A stretch of DNA of 64,000 bases from Moniliophthora roreri (GCA_001466705.2 LATX02000211.1:1-64000), one strand, 5' to 3'; numbered from the stretch's first letter, positions 11,781 through 25,690 are shown. Notes: generated from the sequence alone by a model not told the origin. Numbers and translations are program-made.

Positions 11781-13011
11781 GATGTCGGATTGGCTTCGCC
11801 TCAAATCCGAAACCTCCGCGTTCTCTCGCCAATATCGACAAGGCCTTCTCATGATGCGAAATTATGGAAAGCAGCTACTCCGAGGTGAGGAAATCCTTTT
11901 ACAGGAGATTACTCATTGCTACCTCGCTCGTAGTCTATTTTGATGTGCACATCGTACATGCCGCAAATATAACTGCGATTTTTAGAAATTTCAATATTGG
12001 CTTCAGACCAATCACTATACTGTTGACTCTGATAACGCTACATCCCAGAGAGACTAGCCACTACACTCACAGACTAGGAACAACAGAATTATATGCTGCA
12101 TTGGAACGCGAGTAATATCACGAGTTTCATGAGACTGCCGAGGAGCAGGTAGCCCTAGTTCAATTTCGGTGTTGTGGGCGGAACTTTGACGAATGGTAAA
12201 TCCTAGTTTTATTTCCCAGTTAAAATGTGATTGATACCCCAAGTCGACTCTTAGTGGATTCCTTCTCTCAGGATTGATTACTGGTTCTCCCCGATGAGTG
12301 CCTCTGAAGGAAAATAGAGAGAAGAACCCTTTTCGCAAGAGTCCCATTCTTCCTGTTCACTAGACCGTGTGGACACAACAACCGCTCGTTGGCAGGTGAT
12401 CCGGATTCGCTTCCAGGTCAAATCATCCAACTAATTAGCACGGTGTAGAGTTAGTTTCTCTGTGAAAGGACACAAAATATAATTTGACAGGCGATACAAT
12501 ATTTTGACGCGGTACAATAGAAGAGCATTGAATGCATAGCGGACGGTAGACAGGGCATTCTACTCACATCCTCCTGCACGATTTCCTCTGAGTTTAACAG
12601 GCGTATCCTACTCTTCCTGCATCATCAGGGTACTTCATTGCAATCTCCGCCAATCGACAACGCAGTTCAAATCAAGCTTAGATGCTAACCGGTGAATTAT
12701 GCTTCAAATGTAATTGACGTGAGCTCGTTCAAGCTGTCGAGTTACTCAACGATTGCCATCAATGATGCGGCCGGTGATGTACGCAAGTTCGAACGGATTT
12801 GCCTTTTTAACTTTTCCTGATGTTTTCCAACGCCTTCCAACAGTCAATGATGTGGCTCTGGTTCAAGTTCTATGTAGCGGCTACACTGTAAGATGTCAGT
12901 AGTGCGATCAAGAAGGAGATTACCCCCTACTTTTTTTGTCAAACGCTTCAGAGGTAAGCCAGACGAGCGTTCGGCGAATTCCGATGCATATCACCAGAGT
13001 ACTACCGAACT
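11781..13011. other. Intergenic, nothing recognised
   Basis: Only short chance frames are seen. No domain, signal peptide or consistent intron pattern is found on either strand. Confidence 0.4.
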
Positions 13012-15266
13012 TTACGTCCATTGAACCTGCCAATAAAATTTCTTACGAGTTGGTTCTAGACTATTGGAACGGGTACAAGCACAAGGGAAATATATGATTA
13101 ACTTCGGTAATCTGGTAGCCTCTCGCTGCCACATTTCATATACCATACGAACTATATTCGGGAACAATGTGGCGGTAATAACAGAAATGTTCTGGCCGGA
13201 AGGTTCGGTTGGATATGAAGGTTTGAAGTGACGTTGTAGGCGGAACGTTACCTCCTGTCCGTGCAGGTAATACTTCGACGAGCTTCTCGGTTACTTTCGC
13301 GAGGGATGGATTGACCCTTCGTTGAGGTATGCGTGACATGTGCTCGCTGGCATCCTGAGGCTCACTTTGGGAGAACGGTGCCATCGTGAAATAAATGATA
13401 CGATACCCCAGCTATTGATGGCCACAAGTGGGGACGTCTAGATCGGCGCCTACGACGCACACAATAGACCAATAGGCCCACTAAAGCCAAGAGCACCACT
13501 CCCCCAACGGTGCATCCAACAATAATGCCAACTGGCAATCTTTTCGGGGTGGAGGCGGCACTTCGTTCTCAAATGGATCGATTCCGTAGATGACAACCTG
13601 TGCAGCAGATACTTGATTCTGCGCATGGGACGTGGAAGATAGTGAAGCGAGCCAGGATGCGCCGTACACATTGTCGTCGGAAGTGGCCATATCACGGACA
13701 GCATTATACTTTTGCGGATTATCAGCTGAACAACAGTTTAATTCGCAAAAGGTGTGGTGACAGACCTGAACCCCAATAATTACCTTGATTGATTGACGAA
13801 GCTCCTGTGGTAACCATGCACCCCGTTTATATGCATCCGCCAGACCTCTAACGAGGCACATATCACCGTCTTGTCGTACAACTACAGTATCCCTGAGACC
13901 CGGTAAAAACTCGCGGTGACATAAAAATGCTCACAATACTTGTTTGTTAACACACCGCTAGGATCTGACCGGCTAAATTTTACCTGCTCGAAAGTTGTTC
14001 GGATAGCTTGTTCGAGCCTGAAGCAAACGTCATCATGATCAGTACTCAAGGGATAAATCAGTTCTAGGGTTCTTACAATTGCTTCGTATCTGTGTCGTTT
14101 TTTACGGACGTTAACACAGATGAGTTTTCTATGAAACCTGCCGAAGAGGTAATGGGCATCCTTGGCTCTTTGACGACTCACTGCACCTCTCGTGACTCAC
14201 TGAACGCAAGATGGGTAACTAGATACGTAGTCCCGGGTCCCTTTTAGCGATATCGCCAATCATAAAGAGAGCTCTTGGTCATAAAATCCAAGGAGTGTGC
14301 TGAAGCATCCGTCCGGTTCCGCAAGCATTGCAGACAATCTTAAAATATTAAGTATGACCCGGAACATATCCATATGTCTGGTTCCTGATTTACAAGAACC
14401 TGATAACGAATCAGTATCGTCGACGGCGTCAAGAAAGCAATCACTTACGCCGTCTCATATGGTTCTATTCCTCTGCTTTCTTAAGAAAGATTCTATTAAT
14501 GGATATTTAGCCTCAAGCCTCATCACAACGGAGCCGGCATACCCTAAAGGTGTTCCTGTTGTATAAATTGGTTGAATCAGCAATGCGATGCGATGGAGAA
14601 ATTCTTCGCAGACATAGTTCCTGACTGGGAGTTATTTAGCGAGATCGTATATCGATTTGCCATCTCCCAAGAGGATTTTGTAATGCGCTGCAGCCTATCA
14701 TCTCCGTATGCAAGATATGCACGCATTGCAACAAAACCATGTTGTCTAAAGAAGGATTATTGTAGAATTTTCACTAGGAAAGGATATAACCTGACCGAGC
14801 TTACCTCCGAAGCCTAAGTAATATCCAGACAGGGGATTACACAGTAAGTTGCTAGGATTACCTGCTATTGCCATGAAAAACTGAACAGTCAGAACACCAG
14901 AGTTACTTTGTGTCGTGGCGACGTCGTAGTTGGCTAGGGCTATATAGAAATGCGAGCTATTCCTGTTTCGATCTGCCAATAGAAATGGTACGAGGTATAA
15001 CGCGTAGCTCGCCGTTTTTGCAAAACCAAAAGGAATTTAATTTGAGAAAGACTTTGACTCAAGGCAGCGCTTGTTACATCCGGTCGATCCTGATGGTTCT
15101 GGGTGACTTCTGTTCTCTGAAGTGCGAAATGAGCGGTACAGGAATGAGGATTGATTGCGATGCACATTACCCAGAATAGACTCGGATGTAGCGACTGTCC
15201 ACTGACGGCGTCGAACACTAGTATCAACCCTAGGAATGAAAGGAGCATAGGAGCTGGAACATACAA
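13012..15266 (-). pseudogene. GH76-like membrane protein, diverged and probably broken
   Basis: It is homologous along its length to the GH76-like copies at 51.8 and 60 kb. In order: a signal peptide at 15266 (MLLSFLGLILVFDAVSG); an exon matching the Asp-rich second exon; FYIALANYDVAT near 14.9 kb; MRAYLAYGDD and SSWEMANRYTIS near 14.6 kb; the repeat-helix RTLELIYPLSTDHDDV near 14.1 kb; CLVRGLADAYKRG near 13.85 kb; YNAVRDMATSDDNVYGASW; a membrane span (GIIVGCTVGGVVLLALVGLLVYCV) near 13.5 kb; and a tail with NIVRMVYEMW ending at 13012. The span is in a different frame from the preceding Pro-rich linker near 13550, with no usable intron, so a frameshift is likely. The region 14.2-14.55 kb does not join cleanly. 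The GH76 catalytic Asp pair is not seen at the expected place. Confidence 0.6.
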
Positions 15267-16352
15267 AGGCCTTCTCCAAGATACAAACCCATAATACTTA
15301 CATGACTTGTTTTGTGAGCGTCAACTGGATAAGCGACTCGGTCGGGATGCAATGTTTCCCGACAGAATTCTGATAGGTAGTGATGCGAAACCAAGGTAAG
15401 GATTTTAGTCGTCGATTCCACCGAGTCTGACTGAAAGTTGAAGGAGAGATAAACATAACCTGACGAAATGGTCAGGCGGCGCACCAATCAAATTGACATT
15501 GATCGACCGTATAATGCGTGCTTTGCCGTGCAGAAAACTGGCAGGCTTTCTATGGCGTTTGATGCCTACCAATCCGATATTGGCGTATCTACGTCCAGCA
15601 TCACTTTTCGGGCTGAGGGAGTAACCACGGTTGTATCCACATCTTAAGATCGATGCATTTGAGGGCTTCTACCAGATCTGCGTAGTAGTAATACCAGTTC
15701 AGCTCGAATCTTGGTGGCTGAAGCTATGAATATACCTGGAGCCATACCGTCGTGATGGTGAGGGACAAATTCAAAGAATTTCGGGATTTCGGGATTCTGG
15801 GATAATCAGTCCATGGACCAAACTTGGAAATGCTTCGTCATCAATTTCCACGCCGCGGTTTCTTTCATAATACGCTTGCCTAGCTCCGTTGTGAGGTTGA
15901 ACTCCACCTCCTGTGGGCCTCTAACGTACGGACGTTGTGCAACTATCGAGGATGACCTTGATTAACCCAGTTGCACGAGGCTTTTACGTCGAAGCACAAT
16001 CTAACCGAGATTTGGTGTTCCTCGAGACAGTGATGCTGTTAAACATCGCTTTCTGGATATCTGAAGCAGGAAGCACGATAACTGGTGAGTCTAAGGCATT
16101 TTGTGGAGATGACTTTGATTGGAAAACTGATGCTCTTTCTTTCGCAGTTGTCACGGCTGTTTTGCCGGGCCAACAGTTCTATACATAGCTACCTTCTTCC
16201 TCGATTCCTACCGGTTGGAATGTACTCGAATACAGGCCTTTTGCCTTTCCTATCCCGTCTGCTGCTTCTAATTTTACATGGGAAAACTAGAGTAATGCAG
16301 CGCTTTACATCCTTCCTTTACATCACGAGGATCACGACTCTTTACACCGCCC
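15267..16352. other. Intergenic with a trace of dispersed repeat
   Basis: No gene is recognised. AGTCCATGGACC at about 15808 is the palindrome found in the dispersed repeat family, so part of this stretch may be a worn copy. Confidence 0.35.
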
Positions 16353-17107
16353 ATGGCTTTCTTTCTTCCTCCGCTCGATATACAATGTTGTCCCTCAGGT
16401 ATGTCTCTTCATACATTCGCCATTTGTAGTCGCCCTGATCCGTTCGTGACTAATAGAAGGACATCAATGGTGACCGGGCAGACATCGAACGTCCTTTCGG
16501 CAACGTCTCCTCGAGCTCTTCCAAGAGTACACCGTAATCGACGACCAAAAACGCCAGGTGTTCAGCCTCGGCCGCCGATGGCCGTGGGCCCGGTCCCGAC
16601 ACGTAATCAGGAAAGGGAACGCCGATTACTTGCGACCTATGGCGATTCGGAAGCGACGCTGAACCATGTTCATCTCTATTACCCTGTTCCAGAACTCGAG
16701 AGAACTTGGAGGTTAGGGATTAGGGTCGCACCGCCGATATCTATGGCCGTCGACTGGCCAAGGGGAGTGACGAGACTGAGAACAAGGGAAGGTGGGCATG
16801 AAGACAACGATATCGAGGTGTGCCTTACCCTTAACGCTTGGAGAATTTATCTCGCTGACTCAGTATACCTCAGAATTATAGAACGCCTTTTCATCCATCG
16901 AGTTGCCTGCCTGGACACCCTGTCATTGTCATTTCTCTTCCCTTACGCGACGCCTGAAAGCACGATTTCTCGCCATCTACTTCCAGAGAACATGATCCCG
17001 TCATATATCGCCTCAATCTTACATCCGAGGCTATCGCAAAAGCCGAGGAAAAGCGACAGACTCCTCTCTAAAGCGTCAACGAGGATCTAGATTCGTCATT
17101 ATCCCTC

Positions 17108-17710
17108 TTGCCATCCGAAAAGCGTTTATACACCTTCCTAATTATGAAACCAGGTCAAGTCAGGTCTCATCCAGCGAAACGTATTACCGTACCACAACGA
17201 CCTCCACCTACCCGCACATCAGAGGCTCACCTCTATCTATCAAAGCCGTCTAAAAGTCATCGATCTCATTTCTACAAAGCGGAATGGGGGGTTCTCCGGA
17301 ATGTTTTTGAACGTCCAAGAATCTGCTACGAGTGCTTTGAGGAAGAAGCGAGGCGTGTTTGGGATAAATGGATCGAGGATGGCAGGCCTGTCGATCCTGA
17401 TGGGCTATGTCTCGACGATCGGTACGCCATTTCACTCTGTATCTTCTCCTAGATATAAATGTGCTGCTTTTCACATGCGGTTCCACCACTTGAAATAGAA
17501 CCGCGGGTCGTTCTTCACTCGGAATATTGTCACATAACGAGGAGGTCACGAAGATTATCCTCAATGAACGCAATTCTGATAACAAGCGATTCCATCCGTT
17601 CGATTCTCATAGGTGAGCTATACTTGAATGCTCAAGAAGGTTGGGTAAAGGGTAGAACAGAAGAGAAGGATACGGTCTGGAAGAATATGAGATTCAAGCA
17701 TCCATTTTGA
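17108..17710 (+). CDS. Unrecognised protein gene, at least two exons
   Basis: The ATG at 17108 opens a charged, helical frame (KAEWGVLRNVFERPRICYEC, then EEEARRVWDKWIEDG) to a GTACGC donor at 17422. A TAG acceptor at 17498 continues it in phase with a stretch rich in Asn and Glu (HNEEVTKIILNERN). A further frame (LYLNAQEGWVKGRTEEKD) ends at a stop at 17710, but I could not place its junction. Upstream frames from about 16353 may hold earlier exons. I see no signal peptide, membrane span or known domain. Confidence 0.4.
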
Positions 17711-18231
17711 TACCTATGACTGGTTCTTTGCTTTCCAAGTGTCTGAGGTCCATTTTCGTGGCGCTGGCCCGATTGCTTGAAGCTTGTGGATAGGAGATTC
17801 ATAGATATGAATACACTCATAACCAAACCGGGATTCGCTTTGGCATAGATAACAGTGCTCGATTCCGTTTGATTACTTTCTCCCATCAATCATAACGCCA
17901 TGACCGACATATCTCAACCACCCGTTCCTGAAATCAACGGCTGACAGGCTAAGTAGCTCATGGAGTGAACGAGGCCGAGCGTGCTCATGCTGAAGCAGCA
18001 ATGCTTCAGAGTACTGTCGGACTACAAGATTGTTATCCCCTGCTGATGGACATTACTGCCCGAACTTGGTCCGAACTACATGGACTATTGCCATTCTCTC
18101 AACGATGATCCGTGTAGTACTGCCAGTGTGTCCTTGAGGTGGAAACATCTGTGGCACGTCCCTAGCATACATAATATATCCAAGCAAGTCACGATAAAGG
18201 CTAAGAGACAAGAACTCGGAGAAACTAACGA

Positions 18232-20500
18232 CTAGTCTACCCAAGTGACGTTTTGGGTATCGAAGGTTGCTTTCGGGGTGTACTTTGAACCGTCAGGATA
18301 CTGAGCATCCATCCTCATCTTCACGCTCCTATGCACTCTTACACCCCGCTTCTTCTGTCCGGGAACAGTCCTTCCTCGACCCAAATTCCATCCATAGTAA
18401 TCCACCCATTTCTTATCCGACTGTTGATACCTCATCTTGATCGGCCAAAACTCGAGGATCCACCAGAACCACTTGAGCGAAAGTTGGTCGTATACCGGGG
18501 AGAGCGCATCTGCCAACTCGAGTTCTTCCTCGGTATGAGGTCTCAATAGCGTTGACTCGGAGCCGGAGAAATTGGGTAGATTGGTTTCCTTCTGAGATTG
18601 AGTGAGGCGAGCGAGAATAGATTTAGTTGGGATGTGTTGGATGTAGTGTTTGTCGGGAATAATAGGGAGAGGAGGTGGTCGAGCTTTGACTTCTGGGTAA
18701 AGTGCGTCAGGGTCCATACCCATTTCACGAACAAGATCAGTGTGGAACATGATCCCAGTGTTGGTTTTGAAGCACTCGCGGATCATCCACCGAAGTGGAA
18801 TGCGAGCTAGATTGGGTTTGGTGTCGTTGCTGACGGATCCGCCACCAACATCTAGAAGGGGGAACAAGTGCGGGAGAAGTGCCAGTCAGGTGCTGAGCAG
18901 AAGCGATAAGGCATGATCGATCGACGTACCACAGTGGCAACCAGCGAACCAGACCTAAGTAATTCATCAGCGCTGATCAGGTGGAATAGAACGAACCATC
19001 GAACCTCGTCAATGTCAGTTTGTACATTTCTATCTTTGCCATACTTCCTCTCCAGCGCTCTCAAAGTCTTTGTACTCTGAGGATCTTCGTGGTCGTGCGC
19101 ATGGTGCCCGCCTGGTCCATGCTGGTGCTTGCATTCGACGCCAAGCTTCTCTTCATGCGCCTGAGGTCGATTCCAATGGTTGGCTTTGAACTTGGCTCTT
19201 CGCTCGTCGAGGGCGACAGCATGTCTGAATGTACGAACGATGGTATTGGAGGTCGTGAAGGGTAGACGCTTGGGGATAAGACCGACAGAGTTAACGGTGT
19301 CCCTGTGACCATGCTAAATTTAGTTCTGTGCGCAAATATGGGGGAACCGAACAAGAACTTACCATACACCAATAAATTCAATGTCAGCGTCAATGGCAAA
19401 GGCCTTCTTGAATGCATTCGATTGCTGCCAGCCCTTTTCGTCTTCTCTTGTGAACATTTTGTACGCAAAGGGAACTTGTTGATGGTTGCATGCGGGGAGA
19501 ATGCCGACCTGACAGGAAAGCGGGTTAGTGAAAGCTGTGATACGAGATAACGGCCGCGTCGAACCTTGTGAATCATACCCGCAAGGCTAAATTGAACCGC
19601 AATTAGTACTGCCGTTGCAGTGAAGATAAAGCGAAACTCACCTGCGGGCAGTGTAAGCGCCTCGAGAGAAACCAAAGATACAGATACGGTCTCCCTGGGT
19701 ATCTGATTTACGTTGATGAAAAATTGAACGTGATATCTGGACTAGACATACAGTTCTGCATCAGAAACTCGTATCCGCCTGTCAAACGGAAAGGTCATCA
19801 GTTTCGTGAAATCTTCATAGGAAGAGACGTACCCATGACATGGGCATCAAGATTCCAAGCGACAGCTTCATCCAAAGCCTTCAAATGACATTATTGGAGA
19901 TATGACGGCTTGAACTTTGCAACATACTTTTGAAAATCTCGCCATCAGAGGGGTGGCAATTTCCGGGGTTGTATATGTGCCAATGCCAGCCTGTATCACG
20001 AGTTCGAGGGATTATCACAAAGCCTAAACGGTTGAGAACGTATGTACCTGATAGTATACCATCTGCTTTGAATGATCGTCTTTCTTGAGAAGGCGGAAAA
20101 ACTCGACGATGTTGGAGTTCTAATCAAAAAAGGGTTCAGTTTGACTTGCAGACTTGAAGCGAAAGGTGACAGATAGCTAACATCTGCATCGAACCTGTAT
20201 AGGTCAGCCAGATTAATAATAAGTTGACGAGAGTAAAACTACTCACTGGTCGCCAGTCCCGTCAAAGCAGAGAACAAGAGTGCGGCCAAAGTGCTCTGGG
20301 GGAATGATATCGGCTCCTGCAGCAGAGGGTAGATGGGTCATCAACGTATCCTCTCGTTCATGCTCGATGATGCCATTCTTTTTATCCGGAAGACGTGAAG
20401 TTGTGGGTAGAGGTGATTCAGATCTGACGGGACTGTCGTTGACCAAGGTTGCGGCGGTTATAGTTCTTTCGTGAGTACCGTTGAGGATGGGTTCAGACAT
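18232..20500 (-). CDS. DUF2235 (Tle1-like) alpha/beta hydrolase
   Basis: This is a cytosolic alpha/beta-hydrolase of the family that includes bacterial Tle1 phospholipase effectors; the fungal substrate is unknown. Twelve exons in reading order are 20500-20247, 20194-20182, 20119-20048, 19990-19928, 19878-19833, 19778-19752, 19702-19642, 19586-19565, 19508-19363, 19302-19005, 18954-18930 and 18851-18232. All phases agree and give 548 residues. Family marks, in order: GRTLVLCFDGTGDQF (oxyanion/Asp strand), YYQAGIGTYTTP, the nucleophile elbow ICIFGFSRGAYTAR with GFSRG, ALAGMIHK-type helix, IEFIGVWDTVNSVG, and WFAGCHCDVGGGSV with the catalytic His/Asp region. A long charged C-terminal part follows. 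Exons 2 (13 nt), 8 (22 nt) and 11 (25 nt) are very short. The start is the first ATG, and the first 70 residues are disordered. Nothing suggests decay. Confidence 0.93.
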
Positions 20501-21059
20501 GATGAGGGACCTTCTCCAAGGGCACGGGGGATGCAAGTGAAAGAGACGATAAGAGCTGTGAACTTAAATGTCCTCAGCCAATAATAGCACCGAAGAAGCT
20601 TAATCACAAGAACTACAAGTGGCTTGTCGTGATTTCAGACAGTCTACTTGATTGACATAAAATAGAGCTCGTGAGACGTTCTGTACGTGATTTATACAGG
20701 ATTGTGGCGTCTTCGAAGGGGTGTTATGAGAAAAGGCACCATCAGTTCCATGGCAGGTAGAGGGAATCGAGTATGACTGACGCAGAACTATAAAACGGAG
20801 AAGGTACGCTGTCTCCGTCTGACATTCGAAACGTGGATGCAGCTGTATTCTGTGTGTTACCCTGCAAAAAAGATGAGTCAATCGGATTCGCGACAGATCT
20901 CGTTCAGACTGCACCGCGCGGCCGTTTCTTTCCTAATTGGGTCAAGGGGGCAGCGTTTCTGAGTGTTTTTCAAACGCTAATTCATGCTGTCTTTGTGAAT
21001 AAGGAAGGAAATGGTGAGAAAGGCTCCGCGCGGTACAGCTCTAAGCCTAAATTAGCCTC
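20501..21059. other. Intergenic, nothing recognised
   Basis: This is the promoter side of the DUF2235 gene. I see no other gene. Confidence 0.4.
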
Positions 21060-23865
21060 TGCACGCAGCTTTGGTTTGGCCTGTTGGTTTTGGTGTGAGA
21101 GTCCGGCAAACGGCATTGGTGGCTTTACCTGGGGTCCGAGAACAGTCCATGGACCTGGTTAGCGCTTAACGCTTTCGTCATCGACGACCTTTTCTACGAC
21201 TTCCATAACGCATCCTCGTTCGTCACTCAAATGTTCATGAAATCTTCGGTCTTATCTCTTCAATTCATCGGGATATATAACAAGGCATGGAACTCCCTCT
21301 TCGAGGCTAAAATATTCTCTAATCAGGATCATTTTGAACAGCATACTAATGGGGTTTGGGCTCTGATTCGGCTTACACTAGAGCTGTGAATACCGGGGAC
21401 CACAGTATAAGGAAACTGCGCCAGTTGCAGCTATCAAAGACAGTCCGATTCCAGGGTCTTTGCTTACCGTGCGTTCCACTTTTTTTTCAAGAACTTTGCA
21501 CACCCTTCTGATTCTATTGTACCATTAGGTTCCGCTCTCTGCATGTACGGGCCTCTCAGGGTACCCAGGTCACAATCGTACGACCCAAGGTTTAGTCAAA
21601 TTTTCCGAAAATGCCGAGTTTGCACCTTCCCATGGTAGAGTACAACGCGCCAGTTGCTGGGAGAGCCTTGTAGTTGGAGGTGCAGAAACTGGATAGGAAG
21701 TTGGGGGTTAGGCTCATAGGAGGACGGGAGGCATCTCCAGAAGGGTAGAAGGGTCGGATAATTCAGGGAGCCTCGTCACGTCGGGAAATCCTACCGTACA
21801 AGCCTTCCCAAATGACATCAAGTGCCTTTTTGCCTTCCTTCCTTGCAGTACACTCGCCTTTTCGACGAAGTACACTTTCAACATCGTACCACTCATCTCG
21901 AAAGCTCAGTCGGAGATGTCATAGTCTTGGACTGAAGCTTAATACCGACACTTCCTCCGACTCCCTGCTTCCAAATGCTTGCATGCGGTAATCTATCTAT
22001 GGGAAGGATTTCTTGTTGTTACCAGGATATAGATCGTATCCACACGGGGGTATGTATCTCCACTTCCGATTTCTGTAATCATCGATTCTAACTCAGTTTC
22101 GTAGTACTTACGGTTTAAGATTGTACTGTATATCAGGTACGTTCGCCTGTTATGATGGTCCTTTTAACTTTCTGAATCTCTGCTGTAAACAGAACCCCGC
22201 CCCCAGGCTGGCTTCAAGGCGCCTCGACCATAGGCTGTTCAGTGACACTACCCGGCCGACGCTTTCAAAGCCATACGCACTATCTACGCCATGTCTATCA
22301 CATACCCTACGCCGTAGAATCCTACGTTCTTAATCCTCCAATCTATCCAACTACCAACGCCTGCTCTTCAAATGTGATGACGTCACCGTCTTCATCGCGG
22401 ACATCTGTGATCTGTCAATCGCAGTATCTCTCCTTCTTTACAAGCGATCCCGAGGAGGGTCTAAACCGTGTCTCCGACTCAATGCGCACCTTTAACAAAT
22501 GCCTCGTGTCGGAAGACGTCTTGAGATATTGACGATATTGGTTCATAGTGATGTTGCGGGCCGAATCAATGGTTCGATGATGCCGGTTCTCGAAGGAGAA
22601 GATGCTCACCGATATTCATCAGCAACAGCATTTTGGAGCTATGGCGAGCGTCTGGTACTGGGAAGTGGGGTGAAACATGGGGCTTGTCATTCCCGGGCGT
22701 AGAAAATGGAAGCAAAGCTGAATGAGAACTCGTTCACAAAGAAGTCTCGGCCTGCGTTCGTATTGGAACCCGATGCAAAGTCATTCGCCTGAGGGTTGGT
22801 GTACACATCAATTGCTGGCTCGGAACCCAAAGCATTATTTCCACGAAGAACCCATTCAATACATTCACTCGTCGGCGCCATCTGCGATGTATATCGGGAT
22901 ACTCTCAATCAGTCGGAGGCTCCCAAGAACGTGCTATCCCATAGGCTGGTTCCAGTCAGCTTCCTTCGTTCCACGTTTCTTCGGGACGAAGACACTTTTC
23001 TTTCACCCAGTCTTCGGCGTTGCGTTTGACAGGGTCCATGGTAGATCAGCCAATGGTCGAGGCCACCTGCTATCTCATTTGGGTTCAGAGGTACGTACTT
23101 CCCCGCGAGTTTTCATACGTGTTGATGTTCTGATGCTTTCTTATATAGCGCCCATGACATTTCTCATCATAATTCGTCATGTCGGAGCAACATATCCCCG
23201 GCTTCGACGTTATCAGTACCATTGCACCTCTCCGAATTCGCTACTATCAAATCTCACAGTTACAAGCTCGGAAGCTGCTTGGGTTGATTTCACCGCGGGA
23301 CGTAATGGAAGATGGTATGCGAGCAACATTTCGTTTGGTTTCATCGTGAATCAAGAGCGAAATCAGCACAGCGGGGATGGAAGCCGTACTCTTGCTGTGT
23401 CTACTCCGTCACTTTCTATTTCTTGTTCCGAGAAGATTCGCTCACGTCTGTCTCCTGCTGCTATATCTGGATGACGGGAGGCATGAAGGATTCGTCCAGC
23501 TGGCGGTACATGGTATCCTTGCTCCCATAGCCCCTCCTGCTTTCCATTCATCAGCCAGGACGTTTCAGGCAGAGCGCTGGGTTGTCGAGAGAACCATCAT
23601 GGCGTAACGAATGTTGAGAATAGGCAGCCTCAGGATAGAGCACCATGATGGTTCGTTACGCCTCACCTGTTCCATACAAAAACCGGACAGAGCTCTTGAT
23701 GTATTGCATTGTATCAGATGGAAACACATTACCTTCGGGTTCTTTTACATCAATTCTGTATCATATGATTGAAATGACCTCCAGAAGTCACTTCCGTCGC
23801 GAAAGATGTCATGTGTTCAATAAATCCTGTTTCATACACTGGCTTTCCTTGTACTTTACACTAGT
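21060..23865 (+). repeat. Dispersed repeat block A, copy 1
   Basis: This stretch is similar over most of its length to 31.6-34.1 kb and 57.2-59.7 kb, in the same orientation. Shared landmarks include AGTCCATGGACC (21144), a T-rich run before ACTTT (21480), a segment with CGTCACGTC (about 21775), and CTTTCACCCAGTCTTCG (about 23005). Short coding-looking pieces occur on both strands but are broken in every copy. I recognise no domain, so this may be a decayed gene or element. Confidence 0.6.
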
Positions 23866-24559
23866 TTAATCCTCGTTTCGTCCGGACCGACTTCGATAAT
23901 CTGGTGGATTATCTCGACCGTCATTCTGCCACATCCTCTGGTACACCATTCGTACCATATCAGGGAAAGAAGTGCCGACAATAAGTTGGCTTCCGATACC
24001 ATGACCTTCGCCAACTGCCTCGCTTGCGCCAGGCGTCGGGCTATCAGAAGCTTGGGCGACTGGTGCCACCCCTGCTGGCACCTGAGGAACAGACCATGTG
24101 GGATCGGCTCGTACTTCAGCAGTAGCACGAGCCTGCTTCTCTTGGCCCCCTTGACCTATACTTCGATCTTTTGTGTGCCAATGGGGAGGTCGTTGTGTGA
24201 GGTCGTTTGCATTTATGTAGGGGTCCCACACGAATGGCGTTATGTCGAATCGGGAATCAACAAATGGTGTTACTTCAAATTCGGGATCCAGAAGGAATAT
24301 GCTAGGCGATAATTCTGGTGTGGTATTCGACGAAGAAATCGTCTCTTCTCTGTGCCGACAGAGGAAGAAATAGACCGCAGCTCCCAACAGCATCAGAAAC
24401 ACCAGGCCGCCAATGGTGCTTCCAATGATGACCTTAACTGGGGGTGATGTGTGTGAGGGAGGTGTCGGCCCTGGCGTTGGTACTGGTGTTTCTTGTGGTG
24501 ATGAATCATCCTCAAACAAATCAATCCCATCAATTAGAACTTGCGCTGCTGCAGCTTGA
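23866..24559 (-). pseudogene. GH76-like protein, C-terminal fragment (copy at 24 kb)
   Basis: Only the last exon of the GH76-like gene remains: QAAAAQVLIDGIDLFEDD, a Pro-rich linker, a membrane span (VIIGSTIGGLVFLMLLGAAV), and an uninterrupted cytoplasmic tail ending at 23866. The tail has a tandem motif (FEVTPFVDSRFDITPFV), FPDMVRMVYQRMW and a PPDY motif. At about 24559 homology stops and block B begins directly, so exons 1-6 and the spacer seen in the full copies appear to have been lost in one deletion. The open frame continues into block B and would give a chimeric protein without a signal peptide. Confidence 0.8.
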
Positions 24560-25690
24560 GGTGGGAGCTGATGGTGCAAATGCATCTTGATGCGATGAGA
24601 ATGTCGGATATCGTATCGTTCGCTCTCCGCCCTAGTGCGTACTACAACTCCGCTCATTCAATATAGCCTGCTAACCATTTCTCTACCTTTCATAGTTCTC
24701 CAGAGGATACCTATCTCAAGCCAGATTCACAACCAAAATGCTACTGCAGTTTCCTCCAGAACATGGTGTTCTCAGAAAGGAAGCCAAGTATCTTACGTTC
24801 CCATACCATCGTTCGATGCAGTCCATGTGCTCCAATGGCAACCACTTTCCCACCATTTCGAGCTGTGGTCTCTCGCTCCTCGAGGTTCTTCCTTAGTCCA
24901 CCGCAACATCACTTGGGCATCTAACAGTGCCGGACCACTCTGGGGGGTCTCAAATGAGTATGCTACTAGCGGCATTGTGACGGACATGTACGAGGTAGAG
25001 GTTCATCGGAACGCTTACTACTGCTGATTCGAGTCTCGATAAGGCATTGTGGAACTTAAGTCACGCCACCATGAATCTGGGGATTTCCATTCTCCAACCC
25101 CGTGAAACCCGAAGGGACGACCCCTGTCGGATGCTCATTCTCTCTCACTAGAACCCAGTATCCCCCCTGGAGATCAAATGAAAGGACTATTTTGCTGCGT
25201 AATAGATCCATTCTCTTCAAAGTCGGTGACACTACCATCTTTCATTATGATCTGTCAAGCACAGGGTTATCTTCACCAAATTCGGCAGCAACTGTAATCG
25301 ATGAATCAAAGTTCTGCGCAGCTTCAGCAGCTTCTTCGTATCAGGATCTCGTACAGAAGATGGGCAACGAGGTTGGGGTTCGGGGCTCAGTGAAACGAAG
25401 GAAACATCAATGGTGATCTCGGCGTCTCTTCCTTGGAAACCCTCTTGTGTTGGCAGTTGGAGCGGAAAGCGATGTACGGAAGATTTGGTCTAGCTGACGA
25501 GGTGAGAGTAACAGGTTCTGACTCGGAGAAGCTTGATGGTTGCAGGGGATTCGCAGGAAGTTAATGTCAAGGAACGCAATGGAACGTTGAGCCGAGGGAA
25601 CGTAAACATTGCCAGAAGCTGATTTTCGAATGTATCACGAATTCCGCATCCGAGCCACGCCATGGCCATGTCCTTCAATCATTTGCACTC
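24560..25690 (+). repeat. Dispersed repeat block B, copy 1
   Basis: It matches 38.2-39.0 kb plus 46.4-46.9 kb, 54.8-56.25 kb and 63.15-64.0 kb. Landmarks are CCCTAGTGCGTACTACAAC (24628), GTGTTCTCAGAAAGGAAGCC (24766), TTTCATTATGATC (25239), and GGTTTGGTCTAGCTGACGAG (25484). Protein-like pieces exist on both strands but none is open in all copies, and I recognise no domain. Confidence 0.65.

Noticed and set aside
17900..18107. Plus-strand pieces that look like coding exons (starting MTDISQPPVPEING, then a helical Ala/Glu-rich stretch)
   Set aside because: No GT-AG pair joins them, a stop closes the frame at about 18107, and no family is recognised.
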